Shown: piece after piece, positions 1 through 8,056 of the stretch
Layout: each line of letters opens with the position of its first letter
Numbering within the stretch: position 1 is the first letter of the stretch
Assembly: GCF_027570195.1 (NCBI RefSeq)
Contig: NZ_JAKMUZ010000022.1
Location: forward strand, 1-36,008
Source of the DNA: Corynebacterium yonathiae
GTDB lineage: Bacteria > Actinomycetota > Actinomycetes > Mycobacteriales > Mycobacteriaceae
Length of the DNA: 36,008 nt
Direction of reading: 5' to 3'
Notes under the pieces: generated by a model
Seen by the model: only the letters and a program-made list of their open reading frames with translations
What the model was told of the DNA's origin: nothing
Database searches by the model: none
Position numbers and translations under genes: made by a program

Positions 1-841
1 GCCTGCCGAGGGAGGCTTTGCAACGGTTCTGCGCGATGACACGGCGCAGGTAGACAAGAAATCTGTTGACCGCAAACTCGATGACGTTGTACTCGGTGTA
101 CACGATAATGCGCTCACCCCGCGCAATAAGAAGCTCGCGGGCAAGGAGTTCGACTTCCTAGGAAAGCCTGGTGAGCGCTTCTACCACCTGCCGCAAACCC
201 AGGACCAAAACATCATTTGGCCAGGCTATAATACCCAGGACCTGGACTACTCCTTAACCAAGGACAACGCCGTCAACCTCAACTTAAAGCCCACCTCCAC
301 GCCGGACGGTGCCGAATGGGGCGCATTCATCGATGGCACCCATGGCAAAGGCTTTTCGGTCCTCGCCAATTCTGCGGCTAAAGACTACACCATCGAAACC
401 GACTTTCCGGCCCATACCCATACGCACTGGGCCTTTTCCAAGCCTGGCTTGTACACCTTTGAGGCCACCTATACAGCCACGGGCACAGACGGCAAGGAGC
501 TAAAGTCCGCGCCCCAAACCCTCACCTTTGCCGTGGGCGATAAGACGTTGGATTCCTGTTCCTTCCGCGCGCCGGGCACCTCTGGGAGCGGAGAGCCCAG
601 CGAAAGTCCAACGGATAGGCCTTCCGCGGAGCCTTCCCAGAAGCCTTCCACCCAACCATCCACCCCAGATACGCCGGACAAGCCAGCTCACCCCGGTAGG
701 CCAGAAGAGCCGACAGGTTCCTCATTTAGCCCGTGGAGCCTGGTCCTCCCAGCGGTTCTCGTGGTGGTTTTCAAGGCCTTTTATAACTTCTTCCGCGATA
801 ACGAGGACCTCATCCGCAAACGCTTCGGCCTCAACTTCTAA
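1..841 (+). CDS. Anchored-repeat surface protein, C-terminal part (5' end outside window)
   Basis: The reading frame is open from base 2, so the gene enters from the left edge; the visible part is 279 residues. It holds the second half of one actinobacterial surface repeat: YHLPQTQDQ, WPGYNTQ, then AHTHTHWAF near bases 410-440 and an Ala/Gly-poor strand ending FAVGDKT. A Pro/Ser/Thr-rich linker (about bases 590-715) follows, then one hydrophobic segment (WSLVLPAVLVVVF) and a short basic/acidic tail. This is a C-terminal membrane anchor with no sortase motif. One Cys follows the repeat (DSCSF); a partner may lie upstream. The next gene starts 36 bp downstream on the same strand, and everything to 7971 looks like one operon. 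The module is the one found next to anchored-repeat ABC transporters (choice-of-anchor M type proteins). Its biochemical role is unknown; binding of the transporter's ligand at the wall is an inference. Confidence 0.85.
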   Translation, partial: PAEGGFATVLRDDTAQVDKKSVDRKLDDVVLGVHDNALTPRNKKLAGKEFDFLGKPGERFYHLPQTQDQNIIWPGYNTQDLDYSLTKDNAVNLNLKPTSTPDGAEWGAFIDGTHGKGFSVLANSAAKDYTIETDFPAHTHTHWAFSKPGLYTFEATYTATGTDGKELKSAPQTLTFAVGDKTLDSCSFRAPGTSGSGEPSESPTDRPSAEPSQKPSTQPSTPDTPDKPAHPGRPEEPTGSSFSPWSLVLPAVLVVVFKAFYNFFRDNEDLIRKRFGLNF

Positions 842-877
842 GCCTCTTCTACCCCACCAACTAGACGGGAAACCACA

Positions 878-2479
878 ATGCATCATTCACCCTCCTTTGC
901 CCCTCGGCGCGTCCCGCTGCGGCGCCGATTCATTCACGTATTCGCCGCCGTCTTTGCCACAGCACTGGCCTTCTTCTCCCCCGCCGCGGCACTTGCCTTT
1001 GATGAGGTCTTCGACTCTGGCCACGTAGACGCCTTTTATGTCACGGCCCCAGATGGTCAGCTCCACCTATCGATGAAGGAAGACATCACTGGATCGAGCG
1101 TTCCACGCTCTGGCGATGATGTGGTGCTCAAGGTTGTGGAGGACGCTTGGTCCGATGCCACCGAGGCCGTGCCGGAGATCGGCCAGCCCACCTATTTCCT
1201 GCCGCAGACCCAGGATCAACGCATCATTTGGCCGGGCTGGGATACCCAGCCTGCACGCGATGGCGGCTTTGACAACGTTGACCTAGAATTCGCCGAAGTT
1301 TCCGGCCCGGGTTCTGTTTATGTCTTTGAGACCAGCGGCTTTGGCGATGTGAAGACGGTGACCGATTCCGGCTCAATGGAGCTCACCAGCGGCGAGGTCA
1401 TCAACCAGCCCAATCCTGCTCACCGGCACGTCAACTGGGCCTTTAGCGAGGCCGGCACGTACACCATGACGGTGCAAGCCCATTCCAACGGCGAATCCAG
1501 CAATGCTGTGACCTACACCTGGGAGGTGGGCGACGGCGGCGATGCATCCGCAGCCGATCGATCGGCTGATACCGGCGAGGTTAGCAATGACCAAGAAGCT
1601 ACGAGCACCCCGCGTTCAGCAGACAAGGGCGGCGCTGCAGCCGCAGATAAATCCGGTGCAGCTACGGATAAAGAGTGCACCCCGGGTATGACGCCGCAAA
1701 TCAAGGACGATACTGTCTCTCCTTCCCAGTGGCGCGATGCTGATGGCGCTACCTTTTATCTCTCCGATAAATCCAGCGTCGATCTGCCCCAAGAGGTAGG
1801 CCCAGTGCCAGCTGGTCAGGCGTGGATGATTGGTTCTACCCAGGTCGATGGCGTGCCGTGGCTCGGTGCTAATACCCAAAGTCCGACCATGCGCGAGAAT
1901 ATCCCTGGCGATGTCACCTGGGAGTTAGCAGGCTTCAAGGGCCCTGGCCCGATGATGGTCTACTCCCAGGGCGGACTGGGAAAGATTGTGGGCGATGAGT
2001 GGTTCCGAGGCAATGCCGATGCGGCGGAGGGCACCTATTCGATTGCCCCTAATACGCACGTGCACCCCAACTGGGTCTTTGGTGCGCAGGGCACCTATGA
2101 CGTCACCATCCGCCAGGTGGCCAAGACCGGTGAGGGCAAGCAAGTCGCCGGCGAAGCGACACTTCACTTCGTGGTCGGCGGCGACAAGCCGGCGGAAGCC
2201 TTTGACAACGGGCACTTCGACCTAGGCGCTGCGGTAAATCCGGAGGGCGGAGACTGCAGAGATGGTGCTGCGGCAGATGGGGCGTCGGCAAGCGCTGGTG
2301 GCTCTTCCACAAGTACCGGAACAAGCACTGGCCAGGCCGCTCAGGCCCCCAGCAAGGGCGGTTCTTTAGCCAATACGGGGACTCCCATTGTTCCCTTTGG
2401 CATCGGAGCACTGGGCTTGGGCATGCTTTTCCTCGGCCTGGGCATTGCCCGCCTAGCTGTAGCTAAGGCAGCGGACTAA
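878..2479 (+). CDS. Two-repeat surface protein with LANTG sorting signal
   Basis: This is a 533-residue secreted protein. A signal peptide (basic start, hydrophobic core, cleavage near AALA, residue 40) leads into repeat 1: GHVD at 48-51, LPQTQ at 109-113, WPGWDTQ, SGPG and AHRHVNW at 181-187. A low-complexity linker leads to repeat 2: STQ/WLGANTQ, GPGP and NTHVHPNW at 392-399. An extra GHFD module head follows at 445-448. C267 and C460 are the only Cys residues in the mature protein and bracket repeat 2, so they could form a disulfide. Near the C-terminus, LANTG (497-501) precedes a hydrophobic stretch and a weakly basic end, which is a sortase sorting signal of the LAxTG kind. No sortase gene is in the window. 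The stop overlaps the next start (TAATG). Likely role: wall-linked partner of the ABC transporter encoded downstream. Confidence 0.87.
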   Translation: MHHSPSFAPRRVPLRRRFIHVFAAVFATALAFFSPAAALAFDEVFDSGHVDAFYVTAPDGQLHLSMKEDITGSSVPRSGDDVVLKVVEDAWSDATEAVPEIGQPTYFLPQTQDQRIIWPGWDTQPARDGGFDNVDLEFAEVSGPGSVYVFETSGFGDVKTVTDSGSMELTSGEVINQPNPAHRHVNWAFSEAGTYTMTVQAHSNGESSNAVTYTWEVGDGGDASAADRSADTGEVSNDQEATSTPRSADKGGAAAADKSGAATDKECTPGMTPQIKDDTVSPSQWRDADGATFYLSDKSSVDLPQEVGPVPAGQAWMIGSTQVDGVPWLGANTQSPTMRENIPGDVTWELAGFKGPGPMMVYSQGGLGKIVGDEWFRGNADAAEGTYSIAPNTHVHPNWVFGAQGTYDVTIRQVAKTGEGKQVAGEATLHFVVGGDKPAEAFDNGHFDLGAAVNPEGGDCRDGAAADGASASAGGSSTSTGTSTGQAAQAPSKGGSLANTGTPIVPFGIGALGLGMLFLGLGIARLAVAKAAD

Positions 2480-3996
2480 TGGCGCGTGCGCTTTCCCATA
2501 GACGCAGGCTTCCGACCATTGGCGCGCTGCTGGGCTCCTGCCTGCTGGCCACTGGTTGTGCGCCCTCGGCCGCGTTGGATGCTGGAGACGGAGAGAAATT
2601 CACCGTGGTGGCCACCACCCCGATCCTCGCGGATCTCGCGCGCAATATTGCGGGAGAAGATGCCCGCGTACAAAGCCTTATCCCCAGTGGAAAAGATCCG
2701 CATACCTTTGAGCCAACGCTGCGCACGGTACGCGATGTTGCCAATGCCGATTTGGCGCTGAGCAATGGCTACTTGCTGGAGCCGCAGTCTCTCATCGATA
2801 CGCTGCACGAATCCACCGATGCCCCCGTGGTGGAAGTGGCCGATGCTGCCTCCACCCGCGGTGCCACTCTCGTGCCGCTGGTAGAAGATGTCTCGCTCGA
2901 GGCAATTTGGCTGGGCCTGCGTATCAGCGGCGCACAACAGCGCTCTTCTGGAGTGGATTTCCGCATGGTCTCTGCCGACGGACCAGGTAACGTCGCGGCC
3001 TATGTGGTCTCTACCTTCGGCACCCCGGAGGTCCTTTTTAACTCGGCCAATGGCATCGATGAAAAAGAAGACTCAGTGACCCTGCCGGCCAACGCCCACA
3101 CGCACGTCTCTTGGGGGTTTTCCCAGCCAGGCATCTATCACCTCGGGTTCCAAGCAGAGGGCACCGACGTCCAACACCTCACTGTGGCCGTGGGAGTAAA
3201 CCCACCTAAAGGCATGCAAGTGATAGATTCCGGACACCTGGATATTGCAGGTGACCTAGCCAAGCGCAGCATTGACTTGCACGATCAGGACAAGCGTTTC
3301 GACCCTGCCACCACCGTGGTGTCCATCCCCTCTTCAGTGCTGCAGCCCATTCCGCTTGATCCTGCCTACCGCTTCCTGGGCAGGCCGGGCGCGGATACCT
3401 ACCTATTGCCGCAGGCGGTCCTAGGTAAGCACATCCACGGCGAGGTGGACCCGCACCTATGGCACAACGTGTACAACGCCATCGCCTACGTCGATGTCAT
3501 TGCCGAGGAAATGGCGCAAGCAGATCCTTCCCACGGGGCGTCCTACCGCCAACGGGCGGAGGCCTACACCCAGCGCTTGCGGAATACGGATACCTATGTT
3601 GACCGCGCCATTTCTTCTATCCCTAAAGAAAACCGGCACCTCGTGACGACCCACCACGGCTACGCCTATCTGGAGCAAGGATATGACATGTCGGTGGCCG
3701 GCTTCGTCACTCCCAATCCGGCCATCGAGCCTTCCCCACGCGAAGTCATTTCCTTGCGCCGCACGCTGGAGAACCTACATCTGCCAGCGGTGTTTGTAGA
3801 ACCCGTGCAGCAGGCAAGCGCCGAGACATTGAAGCAGGCTGCCGCGGAGCAAGGCGTGGAGCTGTGCCCCATCTACGGCGACACGTTCGATGACACCGTC
3901 AGCTCCTACATCGAACTTATGAAATTTAACGCTGATTCCCTTCAGCGCTGCCTCACCCCCACCCCCACCCCCACCGATGGAGATAAAAATGCTTAA
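2479..3996 (+). CDS. Anchored-repeat ABC transporter, ZnuA-like substrate-binding lipoprotein
   Basis: This is a 505-residue cluster A-I (ZnuA/PsaA-type) binding protein, about 200 residues longer than usual. A basic N-terminus and the lipobox LATGC (C27) predict a membrane-tethered lipoprotein. The metal-site motifs are in the right order: GKDPHTFEP (H75), VDPHLWHN (H326), TTHHGYAYL (H392) and YGDTFDD (D468). A His as third ligand is the zinc-type pattern rather than the Mn-type Glu. Residues about 134-311 are an insert placed where ZnuA has its His-rich loop, just before DPHLW. The insert is made of the surface-repeat module in permuted order: first WLG, DGPG, NAHTHVSW and TVAVG, then SGHLD and LLPQ. 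The C-terminus ends in TPTPTPTD encoded by a CCCCCA tract. The gene overlaps both neighbours. The metal is inferred; only the fold and ligand set are visible. Confidence 0.9.
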   Translation: MARALSHRRRLPTIGALLGSCLLATGCAPSAALDAGDGEKFTVVATTPILADLARNIAGEDARVQSLIPSGKDPHTFEPTLRTVRDVANADLALSNGYLLEPQSLIDTLHESTDAPVVEVADAASTRGATLVPLVEDVSLEAIWLGLRISGAQQRSSGVDFRMVSADGPGNVAAYVVSTFGTPEVLFNSANGIDEKEDSVTLPANAHTHVSWGFSQPGIYHLGFQAEGTDVQHLTVAVGVNPPKGMQVIDSGHLDIAGDLAKRSIDLHDQDKRFDPATTVVSIPSSVLQPIPLDPAYRFLGRPGADTYLLPQAVLGKHIHGEVDPHLWHNVYNAIAYVDVIAEEMAQADPSHGASYRQRAEAYTQRLRNTDTYVDRAISSIPKENRHLVTTHHGYAYLEQGYDMSVAGFVTPNPAIEPSPREVISLRRTLENLHLPAVFVEPVQQASAETLKQAAAEQGVELCPIYGDTFDDTVSSYIELMKFNADSLQRCLTPTPTPTDGDKNA

Positions 3997-4867
3997 ATTC
4001 GCTACTCGTACCGCCACCCGCACCGCCGCCTGCGTCCTTACTGCAGGCCTGGCATTTTCTACCAGTCCTGCTTGGGCGGGCGACCTCGCCCAGGTAGTCG
4101 GTGCCGATGAACACGTTGCCCCACAAGGCCAGGAAAAGGTCATCGATACCGGTCACGTAGACGTTGGTGCCCTGCTTGATGGCACGGATTCTGAGCTTAT
4201 GGCCCGCGATGATGCCGGCGATAAGCCAGTCTGGCGTCACCTGGATGACCTCGTGTTTTCCGTGGGCGATAAGGCACAACAAACCCTTCCCGATACAGAT
4301 GACTTTGGCTTCGTTGGCGCTGAATCCGGCGATAAGGTCTGGGTAGTTCCCCAAACCGAACAAGTCGGTGTTCCCTGGCTGGGGTGGAATACCCAGGCGC
4401 CCTCACTTGTCGACGCCGCCGATCGTGGAGTCACCATGGAATTCCTCGGCCATTCCGGGCCAGGCGATTTCTCCCTCTTCCTGCAAAACGGCGGCTTCGA
4501 AGCGCCACAGCTCTTGTGGTCCACCGCGCAGAAGAGCGACGAGGACTTCTGGGTAGACCTCAATACCCACACCCACGCCAACTGGACGTTTACGGAGCCA
4601 GGCACCCATCAGGTAGGCATCAGGGTAAAGGGCAAGACCAAGGACGGTGCCGATTTCAGCACCGATGGCGTACTCACCTTCGCCGTGGGCGATGATGCCG
4701 ACGTCCAAGCGGCCCAGGACACCACCTGGAATCCAGACGATGCCCAGACCGCGGGCTCCTCTATTCCCACCTGGGTCTTTGTCCTCGCCGGTGTCGGCGC
4801 CGTAGTACTGCTACTGGCCCTGGGACTCGCCCTGCGTTCAGCCAAGCGGGGCGATAACCGTGGCTAA
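3989..4867 (+). CDS. One-repeat membrane-anchored surface protein of the transporter operon
   Basis: With the ATG at 3989 this is a 292-residue protein. That start overlaps the upstream stop by 8 bases and has GGAGA five bases upstream; an in-frame ATG at 3977 is an alternative. The signal peptide ends at AWA (residue 30). The mature part has one full repeat: VIDTGHVD, WVVPQTE, WLGWNTQ, SGPG, NTHTHANWTF and LTFAVG. One C-terminal transmembrane helix (WVFVLAGVGAVVLLLALG) and a short basic tail (RSAKRG) follow, with no LPxTG-like motif, so it is held by the membrane. It has no Cys in the mature part, unlike its relatives. It lies between the binding protein and the ATPase and overlaps the latter by 8 bases, which suggests fixed stoichiometry with the transporter. 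The function is inferred from context. Confidence 0.88.
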   Translation: MLKFATRTATRTAACVLTAGLAFSTSPAWAGDLAQVVGADEHVAPQGQEKVIDTGHVDVGALLDGTDSELMARDDAGDKPVWRHLDDLVFSVGDKAQQTLPDTDDFGFVGAESGDKVWVVPQTEQVGVPWLGWNTQAPSLVDAADRGVTMEFLGHSGPGDFSLFLQNGGFEAPQLLWSTAQKSDEDFWVDLNTHTHANWTFTEPGTHQVGIRVKGKTKDGADFSTDGVLTFAVGDDADVQAAQDTTWNPDDAQTAGSSIPTWVFVLAGVGAVVLLLALGLALRSAKRGDNRG

Positions 4868-5588
4868 ACCGCTTATTTCCGTTGCTGATCTCAACGTCTC
4901 GCTCTCGCACCGCAGCGTCATCACCGATGCCAACCTCACTGTCTGCCCGGGCGAATTCATCGGGCTCCTCGGGCCCAATGGCGCCGGCAAAACCACCCTC
5001 ATGCGTGCCATTTTAGGGCTCATCCCTTCTTCCGGGACGCGGAGCATCGCGGGCACTGTGGGGTATGTTCCCCAGCGCCACGAGGTGGAATGGGGCTTTC
5101 CCATTAATGTCTACCGCACCGTACTCAGCGGCCGCACCGGGCTTATCGGTTGGTTCAAGCGGCCTCGCGCTAAGGATCATGCCGCAGCTGCAGAGGCTCT
5201 TCGTTTGGTGAACTTGGAGGATTTTTCGCACCGCCCTATCGAAGAGCTCTCTGGTGGTCAACGCCAGCGCGTGCTCATCGCCCGGGCGCTCGCCACGGAA
5301 CCGGACGTACTGCTGCTTGATGAGCCATTCACTGGCCTCGATGCTCCTAATACCGAATCATTGCTGGAGCTTTTTGAAGAGCTTTCCCAGCGCGGCAAGT
5401 CCATCGTCATGTCCACCCATAACCTCGCCGAGGCGGCACATTCCTGCCACCGCCTTATCCTTTTCAACGGCACCGTGATAGCCGATGACTCCGCCTCACT
5501 GCTTCTCAACCAGATCAAGCCGTGGACGCGCACCTTTGGGGTACGCGCCGGTTCTCCGCTGCTTTCTGCCATTGGAGTCTCCGCATGA
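4860..5588 (+). CDS. Anchored-repeat ABC transporter, ATP-binding subunit
   Basis: This is a 242-residue ABC ATPase of the ZnuC/MntB metal type. The Walker A motif GPNGAGKTT, the Q-loop VPQRHEVEWGFP, the signature LSGGQRQR, the Walker B motif VLLLDEPF and the H-loop STHNL are all intact, so it should hydrolyse ATP. The GTG start lies inside the 3' end of the preceding gene (8-base overlap), which suggests translational coupling. The stop overlaps the permease start as ATGA. Similar ATPases energise zinc or manganese uptake; here the partner binding protein has a His-rich site, so zinc is the first guess. It is a cytoplasmic subunit working as a dimer with two permease copies. Confidence 0.94.
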   Translation: MAKPLISVADLNVSLSHRSVITDANLTVCPGEFIGLLGPNGAGKTTLMRAILGLIPSSGTRSIAGTVGYVPQRHEVEWGFPINVYRTVLSGRTGLIGWFKRPRAKDHAAAAEALRLVNLEDFSHRPIEELSGGQRQRVLIARALATEPDVLLLDEPFTGLDAPNTESLLELFEELSQRGKSIVMSTHNLAEAAHSCHRLILFNGTVIADDSASLLLNQIKPWTRTFGVRAGSPLLSAIGVSA

Positions 5589-6493
5589 TTGAAATTTCCT
5601 TCCTTGATTTCCTGCGCGACCTGATAAACCCCCATTTGGATTTCCTTGCCCGCGCAGTAGGCATCTCCTTGCTCGCAGCCATTGTCTGCGGCGTCATCGG
5701 CTGCTATGTGGTGCTGCGCGGCATGGCTTTCATTGGCGATGCCGTCTCCCACGCCGTCTTTCCCGGCCTTGCCATTGCTTTTGCCCTGCAGGCCTCAGTC
5801 CTCGTCGGTGGCGCAGTTGCTGGTGCAGTTGTGGCCCTGCTCATTGCCGCTTTTTCGCAGCGCCGCCACGTACGGGCGGATTCCATCATCGGTATCTTTT
5901 TCGCCGCTGCTTTCGCCTTGGGCATGGTGATCATCTCGCGCACTGATGGCTATAGTGCCTCTCTCACCAGCTTCCTTTTTGGCTCTCTCACCGGCGTATC
6001 CCGCACCGACATCATCATCGCGGCCTGCGTGTGTGCAGTGGTTATCGCCGTCGTCATAGCCTTTGGCCCGCAGCTTAACGCCACCTGCTTGGACCGAGAG
6101 ACCGCTCGTGCGATGGGCTTGCCCGTTTTCGTCCTGGACATCGTCTTATACCTGTGCGTAACGGCCGCAGTGGTCATTTCCGTAAGCACCATCGGCAATA
6201 TCTTGGTTCTCGCCCTTCTCATCACTCCGGCCGCGACGGCTCGCCTGCTTACCGCAAACCTAGCGACCATGATGTGGCTTGCCGCTGTCATTGGCGCGCT
6301 GTCGAGCTTCCTTGGCATCTATCTGGCATGGGCCATTGACTTGCCAGCCGGCGCCACCATAGTGCTCACCCTCACCGTCATTTTCTTGGGCGTTTGGGCC
6401 ATTCATCCGCTCCTCGGCGCCCGCAAGCACGCAGGCGCTTCGCTTTCCGACGCCCCACATAACACCCCACGAAAGGAATCCGTCCCCTCATGA
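5585..6493 (+). CDS. Anchored-repeat ABC transporter, permease subunit
   Basis: The ATG at 5585 overlaps the ATPase stop (ATGA) and gives 302 residues. A longer reading from 5522 would need to start inside the ATPase gene and is not needed. It is a ZnuB/MntC-type (ABC-3 family) integral membrane protein with about eight or nine hydrophobic segments. It has family landmarks such as CYVVLRGMAFIGDAVSHAVFPGLA near the N-terminus, the cytoplasmic stretch GSLTGVSRTD, and TARLLTANLATM in the second half. It forms the channel that takes the ligand from the binding lipoprotein. Its stop also overlaps the next start (ATGA at 6490), so binding protein, ATPase, permease and flanking surface proteins are all translationally linked. 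Confidence 0.93.
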   Translation: MIEISFLDFLRDLINPHLDFLARAVGISLLAAIVCGVIGCYVVLRGMAFIGDAVSHAVFPGLAIAFALQASVLVGGAVAGAVVALLIAAFSQRRHVRADSIIGIFFAAAFALGMVIISRTDGYSASLTSFLFGSLTGVSRTDIIIAACVCAVVIAVVIAFGPQLNATCLDRETARAMGLPVFVLDIVLYLCVTAAVVISVSTIGNILVLALLITPAATARLLTANLATMMWLAAVIGALSSFLGIYLAWAIDLPAGATIVLTLTVIFLGVWAIHPLLGARKHAGASLSDAPHNTPRKESVPS

Positions 6494-7971
6494 AACCCGT
6501 CTGCCGCACCGCGGTGGCCCTTGGCGCCGCCGGACTTCTAAGCTTCGGTTCCCTTCCTACAGTGGTCGGGGCTCCCTTCACCCCCGCTACCGCCCACGCA
6601 GAAGAATCCACCGAGACCTGCTCCGCGAGTGACTTCGATCTCATCACCAAGGGCCACCAAGACATGGCACTCAGTGGTGAGTCTGGAGAGCTCAGCTTCA
6701 AAGTCAAAGATGACGATAAGGACATCGAGCATGACTCTGAGTCCTTTGCAATTGAGGTATCTGATGACCTTAAGCAGCCGCTATCGGAGCTCGATGATTC
6801 CTCCCTTCCCAATGAAGGTTGGATACTGCCGCAAACGCAAGATCCCAACGCCCCCTGGTTGGGTTTTAATACCCAAGAGCTGTCTCAGGATCTCCTTGCC
6901 GCCGGAGAGACCGCTACCTTGAGCATGGCTATCGCACAAGGCCCGGACGATGGCCGCATCGTGGCCTACCAGACGGATCTAGGGAGCATCAAGTATCTCA
7001 TGGATACCGAAGATGGCTCTGCCTGGGACTATCCCGGCAATTCCCATTCCCACCCCGCATTCATTTTCACCGAGCCCGGAACCTACGCGGTGAGTTTTAC
7101 CTTTGAGCTTCCTGACGGCTCCCGCCATCACCTCCATGCTGGCTTCCTCGTCGGAGAGCAGGCAGATGCGAAAGATCTATGCGGCGTGGACTATACCGAT
7201 GCGGATGGTGCTTCCGGCAACGGTGGCGACTCAAATAGCCGCCCCAAGCAACTGGAAAAAGACGTCAAAGACGTAGACAAAGCCATCGCCGGGCTAGACA
7301 AAGAACTCGACAATACCCTGCAGGAGGGCCAGAAATTCCTAAACGGTGGCAAGCCACAAGAAGACAAGAAGGGTTCTGACGAGGACAGCGCGGGCAAGCG
7401 CAAGCAGCCCTCCCGCACCAAGGAAAAAGACGCTGGGAAGGATGGAGCGCCACATAAGACGCCGTCCACGGGTTCGGCTCACGCCTCTGGTACTACGCGA
7501 AAGTCTGGTGCTGGTTCTGGGGCTACGACCCACCATTCGGCTAGCCGTGTCAATGAGTCTGCCTCCACTGCGAAATCCGGAAAAAGCGGAGGCGCTGGCA
7601 CGGGCTCACACCGTTCTGCTTCCACCAGCGGTTCTTCCCACTCGACGGCCAAAAAGTCCACCGGCTCTCGGGACGCAAAGTCCGCAAAGCGTACCAAGGG
7701 CAAGGCCGCAGGCACCGCTGGTGCAGAGAGGGTGCCGGATGCCGGCGCTGCGGAAGGCAAAAACACTGGAAATGTACTGACTAATGCCGCTGCGTATACC
7801 GCCACCCTGGCTAAAAGCAGCTTCTGGGCGGGCCTTTTAGCCGGACTAGGCGCATTCGCTCTGGTGCTCGGAATCGGCCTGCTGGTCTATGTCCGGTTCT
7901 TCCGCAAGAAGAAGGCCCCAGCGCAGCAGCCGGCCGATGATGCCACGGCCCACTTGCCGCGCGTCGACTAG
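6490..7971 (+). CDS. Surface protein with one repeat, long Lys/Ser/Gly linker and membrane anchor
   Basis: This 493-residue secreted protein closes the operon. The signal peptide ends near AHA (residue 37). One repeat module follows: KGHQD, ILPQTQDP, WLGFNTQ and NSHSHPAF (the usual Trp is Phe here). C44 and C231 flank the module and are the only Cys residues in the mature part, so a disulfide closing the domain is plausible. Residues about 245-430 are a highly charged, then Ser/Thr/Gly/Lys-rich stalk of low complexity, long enough to cross the cell wall. A transmembrane segment at about 446-468 (LLAGLGAFALVLGIGLLVYV) and a basic FFRKKK stop-transfer follow, with no sortase motif. It starts in the permease stop codon (ATGA). 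A strong hairpin lies 31 bases after its stop. The function is inferred from linkage to the transporter. Confidence 0.88.
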   Translation: MKPVCRTAVALGAAGLLSFGSLPTVVGAPFTPATAHAEESTETCSASDFDLITKGHQDMALSGESGELSFKVKDDDKDIEHDSESFAIEVSDDLKQPLSELDDSSLPNEGWILPQTQDPNAPWLGFNTQELSQDLLAAGETATLSMAIAQGPDDGRIVAYQTDLGSIKYLMDTEDGSAWDYPGNSHSHPAFIFTEPGTYAVSFTFELPDGSRHHLHAGFLVGEQADAKDLCGVDYTDADGASGNGGDSNSRPKQLEKDVKDVDKAIAGLDKELDNTLQEGQKFLNGGKPQEDKKGSDEDSAGKRKQPSRTKEKDAGKDGAPHKTPSTGSAHASGTTRKSGAGSGATTHHSASRVNESASTAKSGKSGGAGTGSHRSASTSGSSHSTAKKSTGSRDAKSAKRTKGKAAGTAGAERVPDAGAAEGKNTGNVLTNAAAYTATLAKSSFWAGLLAGLGAFALVLGIGLLVYVRFFRKKKAPAQQPADDATAHLPRVD

Positions 7972-8002
7972 CGCAGTGCTAGTTATCGGCCAACCATAGA
8001 AC

Positions 8003-8032
8003 GAGGCCCAGAGGAGAGATCCTCTGGGCCTC
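8003..8032. terminator. Strong hairpin between convergent genes
   Basis: A perfect 13-bp inverted repeat (GAGGCCCAGAGGA and its complement) surrounds a GAGA tetraloop. It lies 31 bases after the surface-protein operon and 24 bases after the stop of the convergent esterase gene. No long T-run follows on either strand, so efficiency is uncertain, but position and symmetry fit a shared bidirectional terminator. Confidence 0.75.
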
Positions 8033-8056
8033 ATCCGTGGCTAAGAGCCGCTGTTT

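Noticed and set aside
3977..3988. ATG at 3977 as start of the 292-residue surface protein
   Set aside because: It lies within the ribosome-binding site of the ATG at 3989; the downstream ATG gives a normal signal peptide and spacing.
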